Source: Saonia flava
Lineage (GTDB): Bacteria; Bacteroidota; Bacteroidia; Flavobacteriales; Flavobacteriaceae
Assembly: GCF_011927795.1 (NCBI RefSeq)
Contig: NZ_JAATJJ010000001.1
Location: forward strand, 434,001 to 498,000
Direction: 5' to 3'
DNA length: 64,000 nucleotides
The notes under the pieces are model-generated. The model searched no databases. It was not told where the DNA came from and saw only the letters and a program-made list of their open reading frames with translations. Within the stretch, counting starts at the first letter, position 1, and every line of letters starts with the position of its first letter. Positions 8,613 to 17,699 of this stretch are shown here, one piece after another. The position numbers were made by a program, and so were the translations under genes.

Positions 8613-9884
8613 ATGAAAAAAACACTACTATACAAAATATCCTCTGAAAAAAAACTACTAGCTGCTTGGGGAAAGCTTAACAAATCAAATAAATCTTCAT
8701 ATGGAATTGACAATATTTCAATTGAGGATTTTAGTGCAAATTTAGAGGATAAAATATCTTCAATTTCTAAAAATTTACGCGCCAACTCTTATAAATTCTC
8801 AAAAAACAGAGCTGTATTAATTCCAAAGTCAAACGGCAAGTTTAGACCATTACAAGTTCCTACAATCTCTGATAGATTAGTTTTAAAATCTATAGCTATA
8901 GAACTTGAAGAACAATTTTCAGAGACAATAGATAAAAGTTCAGGATTAAGCTTTGCGTATCAAAAAAAACTTGGAGTTAAAGATGCAATTGAAAAAATCA
9001 AGGAACACTACGATAGTGGAAATGATGTCGTTCTTGAAGCAGACTTAATTAACTTCTTTGGAGAGGTAGACAAAGAGAAACTTCTAAATACACAGATTTT
9101 TCCCAAACTTCCAGATGACAGCTTAAATGATTTAATAAACAATGCGCTCAATCAAGAAATTGGTGGATTGGATAAAATAAAACAACACGAAAAGAAGTAT
9201 TTCGACGGCTTAAATACTGGAATCCCTCAAGGAAATCCGCTTTCACCATTGCTTTCTAACATTTACTTGTCACCTTTCGATATTTATTTAAAAAGCAAAG
9301 GACACTTATTAGTTAGATATGCTGATGACTTTGTAATTATGTGCAAAAATGAAACCGAATGTAAAAATGCTTACAAGGACAGTTTAGAAATTCTAACTAA
9401 ATTGGATTTAAAAATTCATCCTTTAGAAGACAGTGATAAAACCAAAATTGTCGACTTATCAAAATCCACTTTTGATTTTTTATCAATCACTTTTGACGGA
9501 AAATCCTTTTACCCTTCAATTGAAAACGTTGAACGGCTGAAAAGTAAAATCCGTGATATTTGTAATGGAAAAATAGACTACAATGTGCTTACGCTACTAA
9601 AAAAAGTGTTCAACGTATTTGATGGTTGGGTTTCAGCATTTTATTACACAGAAGTTGAAAGATATTCAAAAGAAGTCGATTACTATATTAATAGGCAATT
9701 ATTTCTCGCATTGAGAAAATTTGATTGGAAGTTTACACCATCATCAAAAGGAAAACTTCCGAATAAATATCGTCATAAAAATGAAAGTCCTGATTGTCTT
9801 TCTGACAAGCAAAGACAAAAATCTGGAATTCCAATTTGCACGGAATTGTTAACTTCAAAACGGAATAAAAAAAACGACACCTAA
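8613..9884 (+). CDS. Group II-like reverse transcriptase, free-standing
   Basis: I use ATG at 8613 (423 residues); the frame opens one codon earlier at a TTG. RT landmarks run in order: an N-terminal AW-L--SN-SSYGIDNISIEDF block typical of group II intron RTs; fingers KSNGKFRPLQVPTISDR (about 72-88); motif A with catalytic Asp in VLEADLINFF (Asp 144); GIPQGNPLSPLLSNIYL (about 203-219); catalytic YADD (236-239); a thumb; then FDGWVSAFYYTEVERY (about 336-351), which resembles the maturase X domain. The last 45 residues are basic, and no HNH endonuclease is seen. No intron domain V was found downstream and no GTGYG start upstream. The two 118-bp repeats directly upstream suggest the enzyme uses an RNA made from them. 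Its role (defence, repair or other) is unknown. The stop codon lies inside the cassette core ACCTAAC. Confidence 0.9.
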   Translation: MKKTLLYKISSEKKLLAAWGKLNKSNKSSYGIDNISIEDFSANLEDKISSISKNLRANSYKFSKNRAVLIPKSNGKFRPLQVPTISDRLVLKSIAIELEEQFSETIDKSSGLSFAYQKKLGVKDAIEKIKEHYDSGNDVVLEADLINFFGEVDKEKLLNTQIFPKLPDDSLNDLINNALNQEIGGLDKIKQHEKKYFDGLNTGIPQGNPLSPLLSNIYLSPFDIYLKSKGHLLVRYADDFVIMCKNETECKNAYKDSLEILTKLDLKIHPLEDSDKTKIVDLSKSTFDFLSITFDGKSFYPSIENVERLKSKIRDICNGKIDYNVLTLLKKVFNVFDGWVSAFYYTEVERYSKEVDYYINRQLFLALRKFDWKFTPSSKGKLPNKYRHKNESPDCLSDKQRQKSGIPICTELLTSKRNKKNDT

Positions 9885-10066
9885 CAAAGAACTGAGGTGA
9901 AAAACAAACAAATTCTTCCTTAATCTGAATCAAACTTAAGAAGTGTATAATTAGTTGCGGGCTGAATTTCCAAATGGAAATTCTTAACTTTAAAAAATGG
10001 CTCGGATCTAGGCGGACGATTTCCGATGGAAATGTCCGCAACGAAATCATAGCTGAACCGTTATGC
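9876..10066 (+). repeat. attC-like recombination tail behind the RT gene, with two strong hairpins
   Basis: It begins with GACACCTAAC, containing the RT stop TAA, and ends with GTTATGC, which contains the ATG of the next gene. Between them are a perfect hairpin GAATTTCC-AAAT-GGAAATTC (9964-9983) and a long stem at 10012-10039: GCGGAC, a bulged G, ATTTCC, loop GAT, then GGAAATGTCCGC. A bulged base in a long stem is a feature of folded attC sites. At about 190 bp it is longer than most attC sites, and GTTATGC departs from GTTRRRY, so identity as attC is tentative. Confidence 0.45.
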
Positions 10067-10923
10067 AAGAAACTATACAAATAGGAATTGGTAATTTAAG
10101 ATTCGATTGTCGAACTGATGGCAATAAAGAAAATGAGTTAGTGATTCTTTTACATGGTTTTCCTGAAACTTCATACATGTGGAAAAAGTTAATGTCCAGT
10201 CTTTCTGAAAATGGATTTTATTGTGTTGCGCCAAACCTAAGAGGATATAGTAAAGGCGCTTCCCCAAAAGGTAAAAAAAACTATAGTTTGGATAAATTGG
10301 CTATGGATGTTTTAAATATTTCTAAATTTCTAAATAGACCTAAATTTCATCTCATTGGCCATGATTGGGGAGCTGCAATTGGATGGAAAGTGGTTCATGA
10401 TCATAAAGACAGTATTTTAAGTTGGACTGGGATTTCTGTACCTCATATACAAGCTTTTGGAAAAGCAATTGTAGTTGATAAGGAACAAAGTAAAATGAGT
10501 CAATACATTAAAAACTTTCAAATCCCATTTCTTCCAGAAATTCAAATTAGAAAAAACGATTTTAGGTTATTTAAAAAGCTATGGAAGAATTGTGATGCAA
10601 ATGAAATAAATGATTATTTGGAGGTTTTTAGAAACCCAAAACAACTTACTGCAGCCTTGAATTATTACCGTAGTAATTATAAACTATTAAAGAAAGCTTA
10701 TAGAAATAAAATACTCGGGGACATACATGTCCCAACCTTATTTATTTGGGGAAATAAGGACATTGCAATAGGTTCTTACTCCGTAAATGAAAGCCATCAA
10801 TACATGAAAAATGATTATGAGTTTATAGAGTTGGATTCTGGACATTGGCTAATTCAAACAAATTACTCTGAATTGCAAAAAGCCATTTTTAATCATCTTT
10901 TAAGAAACAAGAACAGTACCTAA
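10063..10923 (+). CDS. Alpha/beta hydrolase, epoxide hydrolase-like
   Basis: A 286-residue soluble alpha/beta hydrolase. HGFPETSYMW is the oxyanion-hole region. The nucleophile elbow GHDWGAAIGW carries Asp rather than Ser, as in epoxide hydrolases and haloalkane dehalogenases. A second acid lies in FIWGNKDIA, and the catalytic His is in LDSGHWLIQ. Such enzymes open epoxides by way of an ester intermediate. The substrate is unknown. It is the second cassette-like gene of the island: its ATG lies in GTTATGC and its stop lies in ACCTAAC, the same arrangement as the RT gene. No signal peptide. Confidence 0.88.
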   Translation: MQETIQIGIGNLRFDCRTDGNKENELVILLHGFPETSYMWKKLMSSLSENGFYCVAPNLRGYSKGASPKGKKNYSLDKLAMDVLNISKFLNRPKFHLIGHDWGAAIGWKVVHDHKDSILSWTGISVPHIQAFGKAIVVDKEQSKMSQYIKNFQIPFLPEIQIRKNDFRLFKKLWKNCDANEINDYLEVFRNPKQLTAALNYYRSNYKLLKKAYRNKILGDIHVPTLFIWGNKDIAIGSYSVNESHQYMKNDYEFIELDSGHWLIQTNYSELQKAIFNHLLRNKNST

Positions 10924-11062
10924 CCATGTGTTTAGCAATAGCGGTTTAAGTGATAAAACCAAAGCATAAAATAAAACAAAGGTCTTGTACCAATTAGCAA
11001 AGTAAGCTCTAACCCCTTATTCTTCTTATACAAACGGATGGTAGTGCATTAACAATTAAAGC
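10918..11062 (+). other. Degenerate second cassette tail and island right edge
   Basis: ACCTAAC at 10918-10924 overlaps the hydrolase stop codon, matching the RT gene end. About 140 bp of non-coding DNA follows before the convergent methyltransferase gene. I found no matching GTTAGGT or GTTRRRY partner and no strong hairpin, so this tail is probably truncated. Confidence 0.35.
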
Positions 11063-11764
11063 TTAAGAAATCCTATACAACGTAGTTATAATTACTTCTT
11101 TATTCCCATTTACAGGAACAGCCAACAGTTGTTTTTCTTCTTTTACTTTTAGATTAAAGAGGGGTACCAATAGGTTTAGTCCACTTTGCTTTTTTAGTCT
11201 AGTTCCTTGCCCAGAAATAATATCTTTATTGGGTATAAAATCTCCTACAGGTAGATGTTCCGTTATAATAACATAGTTAAAAGCAGCCAACTTTCTTACT
11301 ATTTTTTGTACTTCCCCATTGGATAGGTGTTGCAGAACTTGTCTTAGTATGGCGCAGTCCCCATATGGCATATCATCTACTGCAATATCCAAGCACTGGA
11401 ATTCCAAGTTTTCTGCTGCAAATTTCTCTTTATTATGCACAATTAGGGCAGGAACAATATCTACGGCAACATAGTTCTTAGTGAACTTTACCAACTCCTT
11501 GCCCACATTAAAATCCCCACAACCTAAATCACATACCGAAAGGGGGTTTGTAAAAGAGTTTAGAAATGTTGTTAGAACTGCTATATAAGGATTTACTATT
11601 TCAGGATCGTGTGATCCTTCACCGGAATAAAACTTAGCAACGCTATTCCCCCAAAGGTTCTTTTCATAAACCTGTTCCATAGCAGCTTTCGTTGGCCAAG
11701 GTGTCTTAATTTTAACGTTATCTTTCTTTTTCATGGATGCACTAAAGTTGACTTTGGCTACCAA
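11063..11764 (-). CDS. Class I SAM-dependent methyltransferase
   Basis: A 233-residue methyltransferase with the SAM loop [14 protein letters not shown] followed by the acidic strand end [10 protein letters not shown]. The [11 protein letters not shown] segment is the usual motif in small-molecule methyltransferases. The substrate cannot be predicted. The open frame begins at 11764 and overlaps the upstream SDR gene by 7 bp. A start at 11734 (MKKKDNV) is equally plausible. It is the last gene of a five-gene operon with three helicases and an SDR protein. Confidence 0.8.
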   Translation of the reverse strand: MVAKVNFSASMKKKDNVKIKTPWPTKAAMEQVYEKNLWGNSVAKFYSGEGSHDPEIVNPYIAVLTTFLNSFTNPLSVCDLGCGDFNVGKELVKFTKNYVAVDIVPALIVHNKEKFAAENLEFQCLDIAVDDMPYGDCAILRQVLQHLSNGEVQKIVRKLAAFNYVIITEHLPVGDFIPNKDIISGQGTRLKKQSGLNLLVPLFNLKVKEEKQLLAVPVNGNKEVIITTLYRIS

Positions 11765-13299
11765 TCAATAGGTCTATAATCTTTTAAGAACTTGCCACTC
11801 CAATGCTTTCCTGTATTTATCCCATCTATTAATGGGTCCATAACCCTGGCAGCGCCATCAACAATATCCAATGGTGGTTGAAAATCGTGCAATTCTTCTT
11901 TACGCTTGGCCAATTCGGCAGGGTCTTCATCCGTTACCCAACCCGTATCCACAGCATTGACGTAAATTCCATCTTTTGCCAAACTACCTGCCGCTGTATG
12001 GGTAAGCATATTTAGTGCTGCCTTGGCCATATTGGTATGGGGATGGCGGTCTTCCTTAAAAAAGCGATGGAATTTACCTTCCATGGCAGAAACATTAATA
12101 ATATGCTTTTTACCCGTGTTATCCTTCTTCATTAATTCTGAAAGTCGGTTACACAACACAAAAGGAGCAACTGAGTTCACCAATTGGACTTCTATCATTT
12201 CCGTGGTTTCAATTTCACCCAGTTTTAACCGCCAACTATTGGTTTTCCTAAGGTCTACCTGCTGCAAATCGGCATCCAACTCCCCTTCTGGGAATACTTC
12301 ACTGGCTTGTAAAGAGTTATCAAAACTATACGGAATCTGGGACAGTTTTGCCGATGCTCGTATTCCAATTCCAGGTTCTGGACCATGCCATGTTACAGGC
12401 ATGTTTTTATTGGGCGATGCTGTTGTTGTCAACTGTTTTAACTCAGTTAAACAACTTACGTGGTCTTTTAATAAATCGGCAGCATATTGGGGTAAAGAAT
12501 CTATAGGTCGCTCTTCATTGGCCATTAAATGCTGATAAAATCCAGCCGGTCTGCGTACCGTTTGTGCCGCATTGTTGATGAGGATATCCAATCGGTCATA
12601 CCGCTGCTCTATATAATTACAGAAAATTTCCACACTGGGAATATGACGTAGATCCAATCCATGAATTTTTAACCGATGTCCCCATTGTGTAAAATCGTCC
12701 TCTTTGGAAAAGCGCAGGGCCGAATCCGCAGGAAAACGGGTGGTTGCCACAACCGTGGCGCCTGCACGCAATAACATTAAAGTAATATGGTACCCTATTT
12801 TTAAACGGGAGCCCGTAATTACAGCTACCTGCCCATCCAAATCACACGTTTGAAAACGTTTCGCATAATTAAAATCCCCACATTCTGTACACATGGTATC
12901 ATAAAAATGGTGCAATTTGGTAAAGAGTGTTTTACATACATAACAATTTCTTGGCGACTCCAATTCAGGAGTTTCCTTTGATACATCTGCTGCCGGGAGC
13001 AATTTTGGAGCTACAAAAACTGTGGCCTCACGAGCACTCCGAATACCGGTTACTTTACGTGCATTTCTGTCTTTTGCTGCCTGCTTCCTTTTTTGAGCTT
13101 TTTTGGCATCTTTTTTTCTGCGGGAAAACTCATCTCTATTGGGTCTGGAAAGTTTTCCAGAAGCTATTAGCAATGCAGTACGCTTCTCTTTGGATATTTC
13201 AAAAATCTCATTGGTATTATCCACCAATTGCTCAAGAATGGCAATGCATCTATCAATCTCCGCTTCGGTAATAGCCGTTTCCTTGTCTTCTTTAATCAT
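11758..13299 (-). CDS. Long SDR-family protein with N-terminal zinc-ribbon-like segment
   Basis: A 513-residue protein. Residues about 1-100 are charged and helical. A pair of CxxC-type motifs (CYVCKTL and [10 protein letters not shown], about 118-145) looks like a zinc ribbon. A Rossmann fold follows with [11 protein letters not shown] in place of the usual TGxxxGIG and with the structural motif INNAAQT. The active-site region carries Ser in NVSAMEG, but where YxxxK is expected the sequence is HTNMAK, so the catalytic Tyr appears to be Thr. It may therefore bind NAD(P) without acting as a standard dehydrogenase. Operon partners are helicases and a methyltransferase. Confidence 0.75.
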   Translation of the reverse strand: MIKEDKETAITEAEIDRCIAILEQLVDNTNEIFEISKEKRTALLIASGKLSRPNRDEFSRRKKDAKKAQKRKQAAKDRNARKVTGIRSAREATVFVAPKLLPAADVSKETPELESPRNCYVCKTLFTKLHHFYDTMCTECGDFNYAKRFQTCDLDGQVAVITGSRLKIGYHITLMLLRAGATVVATTRFPADSALRFSKEDDFTQWGHRLKIHGLDLRHIPSVEIFCNYIEQRYDRLDILINNAAQTVRRPAGFYQHLMANEERPIDSLPQYAADLLKDHVSCLTELKQLTTTASPNKNMPVTWHGPEPGIGIRASAKLSQIPYSFDNSLQASEVFPEGELDADLQQVDLRKTNSWRLKLGEIETTEMIEVQLVNSVAPFVLCNRLSELMKKDNTGKKHIINVSAMEGKFHRFFKEDRHPHTNMAKAALNMLTHTAAGSLAKDGIYVNAVDTGWVTDEDPAELAKRKEELHDFQPPLDIVDGAARVMDPLIDGINTGKHWSGKFLKDYRPIDW

Positions 13300-13316
13300 G
13301 ATTAACCCTTAAACAG

Positions 13317-14669
13317 CTATTTACGTTTGTTACGCTTGTTATAGTTCTTATCTCCCTTGGTCTTGGGCTTCTTATATTTTTGCTTGATGATACGCTTATA
13401 GGAACCACCCTGATTGGTTTTTTTGTTCTTTTCTGATTTCTCATGAAAACTGGGGCCACGCTCCTCCAATTCCAATTTGTTGGGATTGTTGCGTTCCAAA
13501 ATTTTAGGACGTTCATCAGCTGTTAGTTCCTTGGATACATCAACGGATGGTGGCAACTCCTCCAATGGGATATGTAAATCCATCAACTTTTCAATAGCCT
13601 CTTTACTTTCCTTTTCCTGCTCCGTATAAAACAAAAGGGAAGTTCCCTCCTTTTCTGCCCTACCTGTTCTACCAATCCTGTGCATGTAGTTTTCTGGATA
13701 GCTTGGTGTATCAAAATTAATGACATGGGAAATTTCATCAAGGTCCAATCCACGTGCCATAACATCGGTAGTGACAAGGATTCTATTTTTACCTTCATCA
13801 AACTGACGAATAGAACGTATCCTATAATTTTGGGTCTTATTGGAGTGAATTAAACAGATTTCTTCACTAAAGAATTCTTCCAACTCTTTAAATAAAAGGT
13901 CTGCAGTTCTCTTGTTAGATACAAAAACCAACACTTTGTTAAATTCTTCAACATCTTGAAGCAAATGCACCAATAGATTAACCTTGGTATAAAAATTAGG
14001 CACTGCATAGCAATGTTGCGATATATTATCTAGAGGAGTACCACTTACTGCCACAGATACTTTTTGGGTTCCTCTAAAAAAGTCGTGGATAAGCACCTCT
14101 ATCTCATCGGTCATGGTGGCGGAAAACATAATGTTTTGTCTTCGTTCTGGTAGCAGGTCAAAAATATTGGTCAACTGAAAGCGAAAACCTAAATCCAACA
14201 TCACATCAACCTCATCAATCACCATTTTTTTAACAGATTTCAATTGCAAGGCCTTGCACAGAACTAAATCGTACAAACGACCAGGAGTGGCCACCACAAT
14301 ATCTGCCCCTTGGGCAAGTGCTTCTTTTTGTCGGTTCATATTGGTGCCACCATACACACCAGTTACCCGAACAGAGGAATATTTCCCGAATTTTTCTATC
14401 TCTTCCACAACCTGTACAACCAGCTCCCGTGTAGGTACCACAACCAGAACCCTTGGATGTAGCTCCTTTGAGAAAGGGAGCATTTGTAATATGGGCAACA
14501 TATAGGCAAAGGTTTTTCCTGTACCCGTTTGGGCTATGCCCACCATATCCTTACCAGACATTATCACAGAAAATGCCTGCTCCTGAATTGGAGTGGGTTT
14601 CTCAAAACCCAAATCGGTAATGGCATTCCGTAATTGATTGTTTATTTTAAAATCCTCGAAAGATTGCAT
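13317..14669 (-). CDS. DEAD-box-type RNA helicase with DEVD motif and basic tail
   Basis: A 450-residue SF2 helicase. Q-motif region TPIQEQAF, Walker [18 protein letters not shown], motif II as VIDEVDVM, SATM, and RGLDLDEI with HRIGRTGRA are all present. Motif II reads DEVD rather than DEAD, which keeps the catalytic DE pair. The last 60 residues are very Lys-rich (KKPKTKGDKNYNKRNKRK), an RNA-binding tail. Probable roles are ribosome assembly or mRNA turnover, especially in the cold. It lies 11 bp behind the next helicase gene and 17 bp ahead of the SDR gene, and so is in an operon. Confidence 0.9.
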   Translation of the reverse strand: MQSFEDFKINNQLRNAITDLGFEKPTPIQEQAFSVIMSGKDMVGIAQTGTGKTFAYMLPILQMLPFSKELHPRVLVVVPTRELVVQVVEEIEKFGKYSSVRVTGVYGGTNMNRQKEALAQGADIVVATPGRLYDLVLCKALQLKSVKKMVIDEVDVMLDLGFRFQLTNIFDLLPERRQNIMFSATMTDEIEVLIHDFFRGTQKVSVAVSGTPLDNISQHCYAVPNFYTKVNLLVHLLQDVEEFNKVLVFVSNKRTADLLFKELEEFFSEEICLIHSNKTQNYRIRSIRQFDEGKNRILVTTDVMARGLDLDEISHVINFDTPSYPENYMHRIGRTGRAEKEGTSLLFYTEQEKESKEAIEKLMDLHIPLEELPPSVDVSKELTADERPKILERNNPNKLELEERGPSFHEKSEKNKKTNQGGSYKRIIKQKYKKPKTKGDKNYNKRNKRK

Positions 14670-14680
14670 ATGGCTTACTT

Positions 14681-16024
14681 TTAAAACTGGGAGTCGTTCT
14701 TTGATTCCTCCTTTTTTACAGTGGGCAAATTAGTGTGTTCCACAATATAATTCCCTAAAATTTTCTCCACGAGTTCCTCTTTTGTAAGATGATGGAAAAT
14801 CGTGTGTATTTTTTCCTTAAACTCCCCGGATACAGCTCTATTGGGTTTTGTTTTGAAGATTTTTTTTGCCCATAAAAGCGTATTGTTTTCATCAATACTT
14901 TGGGCATCCGCCTTTTTAAACTTTTTAAAAGTAATGCCCAGTTCCTTCTCAAAATCCGCAATATCCTCTACCTCTTCTTGTTGCAATACCGTTAGTGCAA
15001 AGCCTTTTGCTCCGGCCCTGGCCGTACGCCCACTTCTATGCACATACACTTCATATACATCTGGTAAATGATAATTGACCACATAGGATATTTCTTTAAC
15101 ATCTATCCCCCTAGCAGCCAAATCAGTTGCTACAAGGATATTAATATGTCCTTCCCTAAATTGTCCCATAATCCGGTCACGAATGGGTTGGGACAAACTA
15201 CCGTGCAAGGCCCCAGAAGAGAACTTGTTTATGGCCAAATTCTTGGCCAATTTGTTAACCGCTGCTTTTGTCTTGCAGAAGATAATGCCACGCTCACCAT
15301 CTCTTGAGCTTAGAAAATGCATCAACACTTCCAATTTCTCAATGGGATCAACAACCACATATTGGTGGTCTATTCCTTTATGGCCCACAGTTTCCATATC
15401 CGCCTTTACCTCCATTACATGCTTGGACATATAATTTTGTATCAACTGTTTTATGGTCCCTGGCATAGTTGCCGTGAACAAGATGGTTCTTTTATTTTTT
15501 GGCAACTCTGCCACAATTTTATCCAACCCATCCCCTAAGGAACTCACCATTTCATCTGCTTCATCCAACACCAAATATTTTACACCTTTGAGGTTGATTT
15601 CATTTCGCTGAATTAAATCTATAAGACGCCCTGGCGTAGCCACAACAATATGTGTAGTACTTTTTAATTTTTCTATCTGAGGTTTTATAGGTGTGCCACC
15701 ACAGATTGAAGCGATAGAAATCTCGGGTATCTTAGAGGCAAAAGAAACTAAATTGGTGTAAATCTGTTGCCCAAGCTCTCGGGTTGGCACTAAAATTACA
15801 GCCTGTATAGCAGTTATTTCAACATTCACCAGTTGTAACAAGGGCAATCCAAAAGCAGCAGTTTTCCCTGTTCCAGTTTTTGCCAAACCAACAAGGTCGT
15901 CCTGTTTTTCCAATAAAATAGGAATTGCTTTCTTTTGGATATCTGTAGGAACGGAAATCTTTAAAGTAGCTAATCCTTTTTGAAGCTTAGCATTGATTCC
16001 AAGTTCAGAAAACTGTTTAGACAT
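14681..16024 (-). CDS. DEAD-box ATP-dependent RNA helicase
   Basis: A 447-residue DEAD-box protein with Q motif VPTDIQKKAIP, Walker A AKTGTGKTAAF, PTRELGQQ, motif II VLDEADEM, motif III as FTATM, and C-terminal RGIDVKEI and HRSGRTARAG. The region after the helicase core (about 365-447) is helical and not Gly/Arg-rich, unlike RhlE. It probably remodels structured RNA in the cytoplasm. It is adjacent to a second DEAD-box gene in the same direction (11 bp gap), an arrangement that suggests joint expression. Confidence 0.92.
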   Translation of the reverse strand: MSKQFSELGINAKLQKGLATLKISVPTDIQKKAIPILLEKQDDLVGLAKTGTGKTAAFGLPLLQLVNVEITAIQAVILVPTRELGQQIYTNLVSFASKIPEISIASICGGTPIKPQIEKLKSTTHIVVATPGRLIDLIQRNEINLKGVKYLVLDEADEMVSSLGDGLDKIVAELPKNKRTILFTATMPGTIKQLIQNYMSKHVMEVKADMETVGHKGIDHQYVVVDPIEKLEVLMHFLSSRDGERGIIFCKTKAAVNKLAKNLAINKFSSGALHGSLSQPIRDRIMGQFREGHINILVATDLAARGIDVKEISYVVNYHLPDVYEVYVHRSGRTARAGAKGFALTVLQQEEVEDIADFEKELGITFKKFKKADAQSIDENNTLLWAKKIFKTKPNRAVSGEFKEKIHTIFHHLTKEELVEKILGNYIVEHTNLPTVKKEESKNDSQF

Positions 16025-16050
16025 GAATTAATTTTCGGCAAAGATAGCCA

Positions 16051-17604
16051 TTAATCCTCAGGCGGATAGCCATGGATTTCCTCAAAAATATCATCAAAAT
16101 TTTGGCGCAGATAAGAGTTTAATTTTTTCTGATAATCATCCTTTAACCAGCTTAAAAAATTATAGGTGCTCCTACTTATGCATTTTGCATAGGTTTCTAT
16201 ACGTTGATCAATATCACCCTCTAGTAATTTGGCCAATGCCAAAGCATCATAAACATCCTCACTGTTCTCTGTACATATTTTTGCATGGTGCGCAATAGAC
16301 CGTTCAAGCACTACTTTTGAGGATTCCCCCATAGCTACGGCATCTGTATAGGTAGCCTTAATATCAAAATAAACATCTTCGGACTTGGAAAACTCAGCCC
16401 TAAGTTCTTCGGGCATTTCGTGTTTAAAATTAGCCTCTATTTCCTCATCTCCAACCAAACGCTCCATATAAAATTTGGGCGAGCTAAAAATAGTCTGCCA
16501 ATCCAAATCGGCACCCCAAGGACCAAACCTATAGTAATTGTTACCTAAATCTATAACTGAAAACTTGGTCTTATTGTTCAAAATTCTGGAACCACGTCCA
16601 ATCATTTGATAATATAATGTCAAAGATTTTGTGGCCCTATTCAAGATAATGGTATCTATAGTGGGTTCATCAAAACCTGTGGTAAGAATACTCACCGATG
16701 TTAAAATAGCGTTTGGAGTTTCCTTAAACCATTTCAAAATTTGCTTACGCTGTTTCTTGGTAGCGGTATTGTCCAAATGCATTACTGGCAATCCTGCTGC
16801 TCTAAACGTATGGTATACATGTACGGATGTATTAATTCCGTTGTTGAATATCAATGTCTTCTTGTCCTTGGAATGTTTTAAATAAGCCTGTAAAAGCTTA
16901 TCCAACATGGCCGGACTAGAATATAGATCCTCGGATGATTTTACGGTGTAGTCCCCATTAGAGCCCACCTCTAAAGAAGTAAGACCCATATCATATTGAA
17001 ACACCTCGGCACGAGCCAAAAATTCATTTTCAATTAGGTTTTCTATACTTTCCCCAGTAATCAGTTCATTATAATTATCCTTCATTGGCAGCTCCTTATT
17101 GGAACTAAGTGGAGTTGCCGTTACCCCTAGGATAAAAGATTTTTCAAAGAATTTAAAAAGTTTGGTAAAGGAATTGTAATGCGCCTCATCTATAATGACC
17201 AAACCGATATCGGAAATATCCAACATGTCGTCATTTAGCCTATTGTTAAGTGTCTCCACCATGGCAACAAAACAAACATAGTCATTCTGATCATCCAAAT
17301 TTGCAGTACTGTTCACCACCTTATTGATTACACCAAAGCTGGTAAGCATTTCTGAAGTTTGCCTACAAAGCTCCACACGATGGGTCATTACCAGTACCTT
17401 CTTGTTATGGTGCTTTAGATACTGACGTACCATTTCTGAGAAAATAACCGTCTTACCACCACCTGTTGGAAGCTGATAAAGAAGATGGTAATCATCAGGA
17501 GCGGTATCAAACTTTTCAAAGATTTTATCAATAGCACCTTTTTGATAGCTATAAAGTTCCTTGTCTGTTTTCTTTTCCTGAAGTTCTTGTGCCAATTCTG
17601 CCAT
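16051..17604 (-). CDS. SF2 DEAD/DEAH helicase (type III restriction subunit/SSL2-like)
   Basis: A 517-residue helicase of the UvrB/Res family. Y-YQ-GAI near the start is a Q-tip-like motif, then Walker A LPTGGGKTVIF, motif II VIIDEAHYNSF, motif III GVTATPLSS, and C-terminal LTTGFDEPTID and YYQMIGRGSRIL. A C-terminal domain of about 130 residues follows the core. Such enzymes translocate on duplex DNA or RNA. No methyltransferase or restriction partner is near, so a restriction role is unlikely. It is the first gene of the five-gene minus-strand operon, 26 bp upstream of the DEAD-box pair. Confidence 0.88.
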   Translation of the reverse strand: MAELAQELQEKKTDKELYSYQKGAIDKIFEKFDTAPDDYHLLYQLPTGGGKTVIFSEMVRQYLKHHNKKVLVMTHRVELCRQTSEMLTSFGVINKVVNSTANLDDQNDYVCFVAMVETLNNRLNDDMLDISDIGLVIIDEAHYNSFTKLFKFFEKSFILGVTATPLSSNKELPMKDNYNELITGESIENLIENEFLARAEVFQYDMGLTSLEVGSNGDYTVKSSEDLYSSPAMLDKLLQAYLKHSKDKKTLIFNNGINTSVHVYHTFRAAGLPVMHLDNTATKKQRKQILKWFKETPNAILTSVSILTTGFDEPTIDTIILNRATKSLTLYYQMIGRGSRILNNKTKFSVIDLGNNYYRFGPWGADLDWQTIFSSPKFYMERLVGDEEIEANFKHEMPEELRAEFSKSEDVYFDIKATYTDAVAMGESSKVVLERSIAHHAKICTENSEDVYDALALAKLLEGDIDQRIETYAKCISRSTYNFLSWLKDDYQKKLNSYLRQNFDDIFEEIHGYPPED

Positions 17605-17699
17605 ACCATTTTTTAAGGGAGTGCAAATTTACAGCCTTTAAAGGGCTCTAGCCAATAAATTTTGGAAAATATGATGAATGTAGGAAAATACGGGATGTT

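Noticed and set aside
7946-10066. Group II intron, retron or diversity-generating retroelement
   Set aside because: No domain V or VI and no GTGYG boundary (intron), no recognisable msr/msd order (retron), no Avd gene and no template/variable repeat pair with A-directed changes, since the two repeats are identical (DGR).
9733-10080. 115-codon minus-strand frame over the RT 3' end
   Set aside because: A shadow of the RT gene and its hairpin tail. No start context or homology.
12023-12535. 170-codon plus-strand frame inside the SDR gene
   Set aside because: Antisense to a gene with clear motifs. Composition is typical of a shadow frame.
16051-17604. Type III restriction-modification system
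   Set aside because: Only the helicase fold is shared with Res subunits. No Mod methyltransferase or nuclease domain is near.
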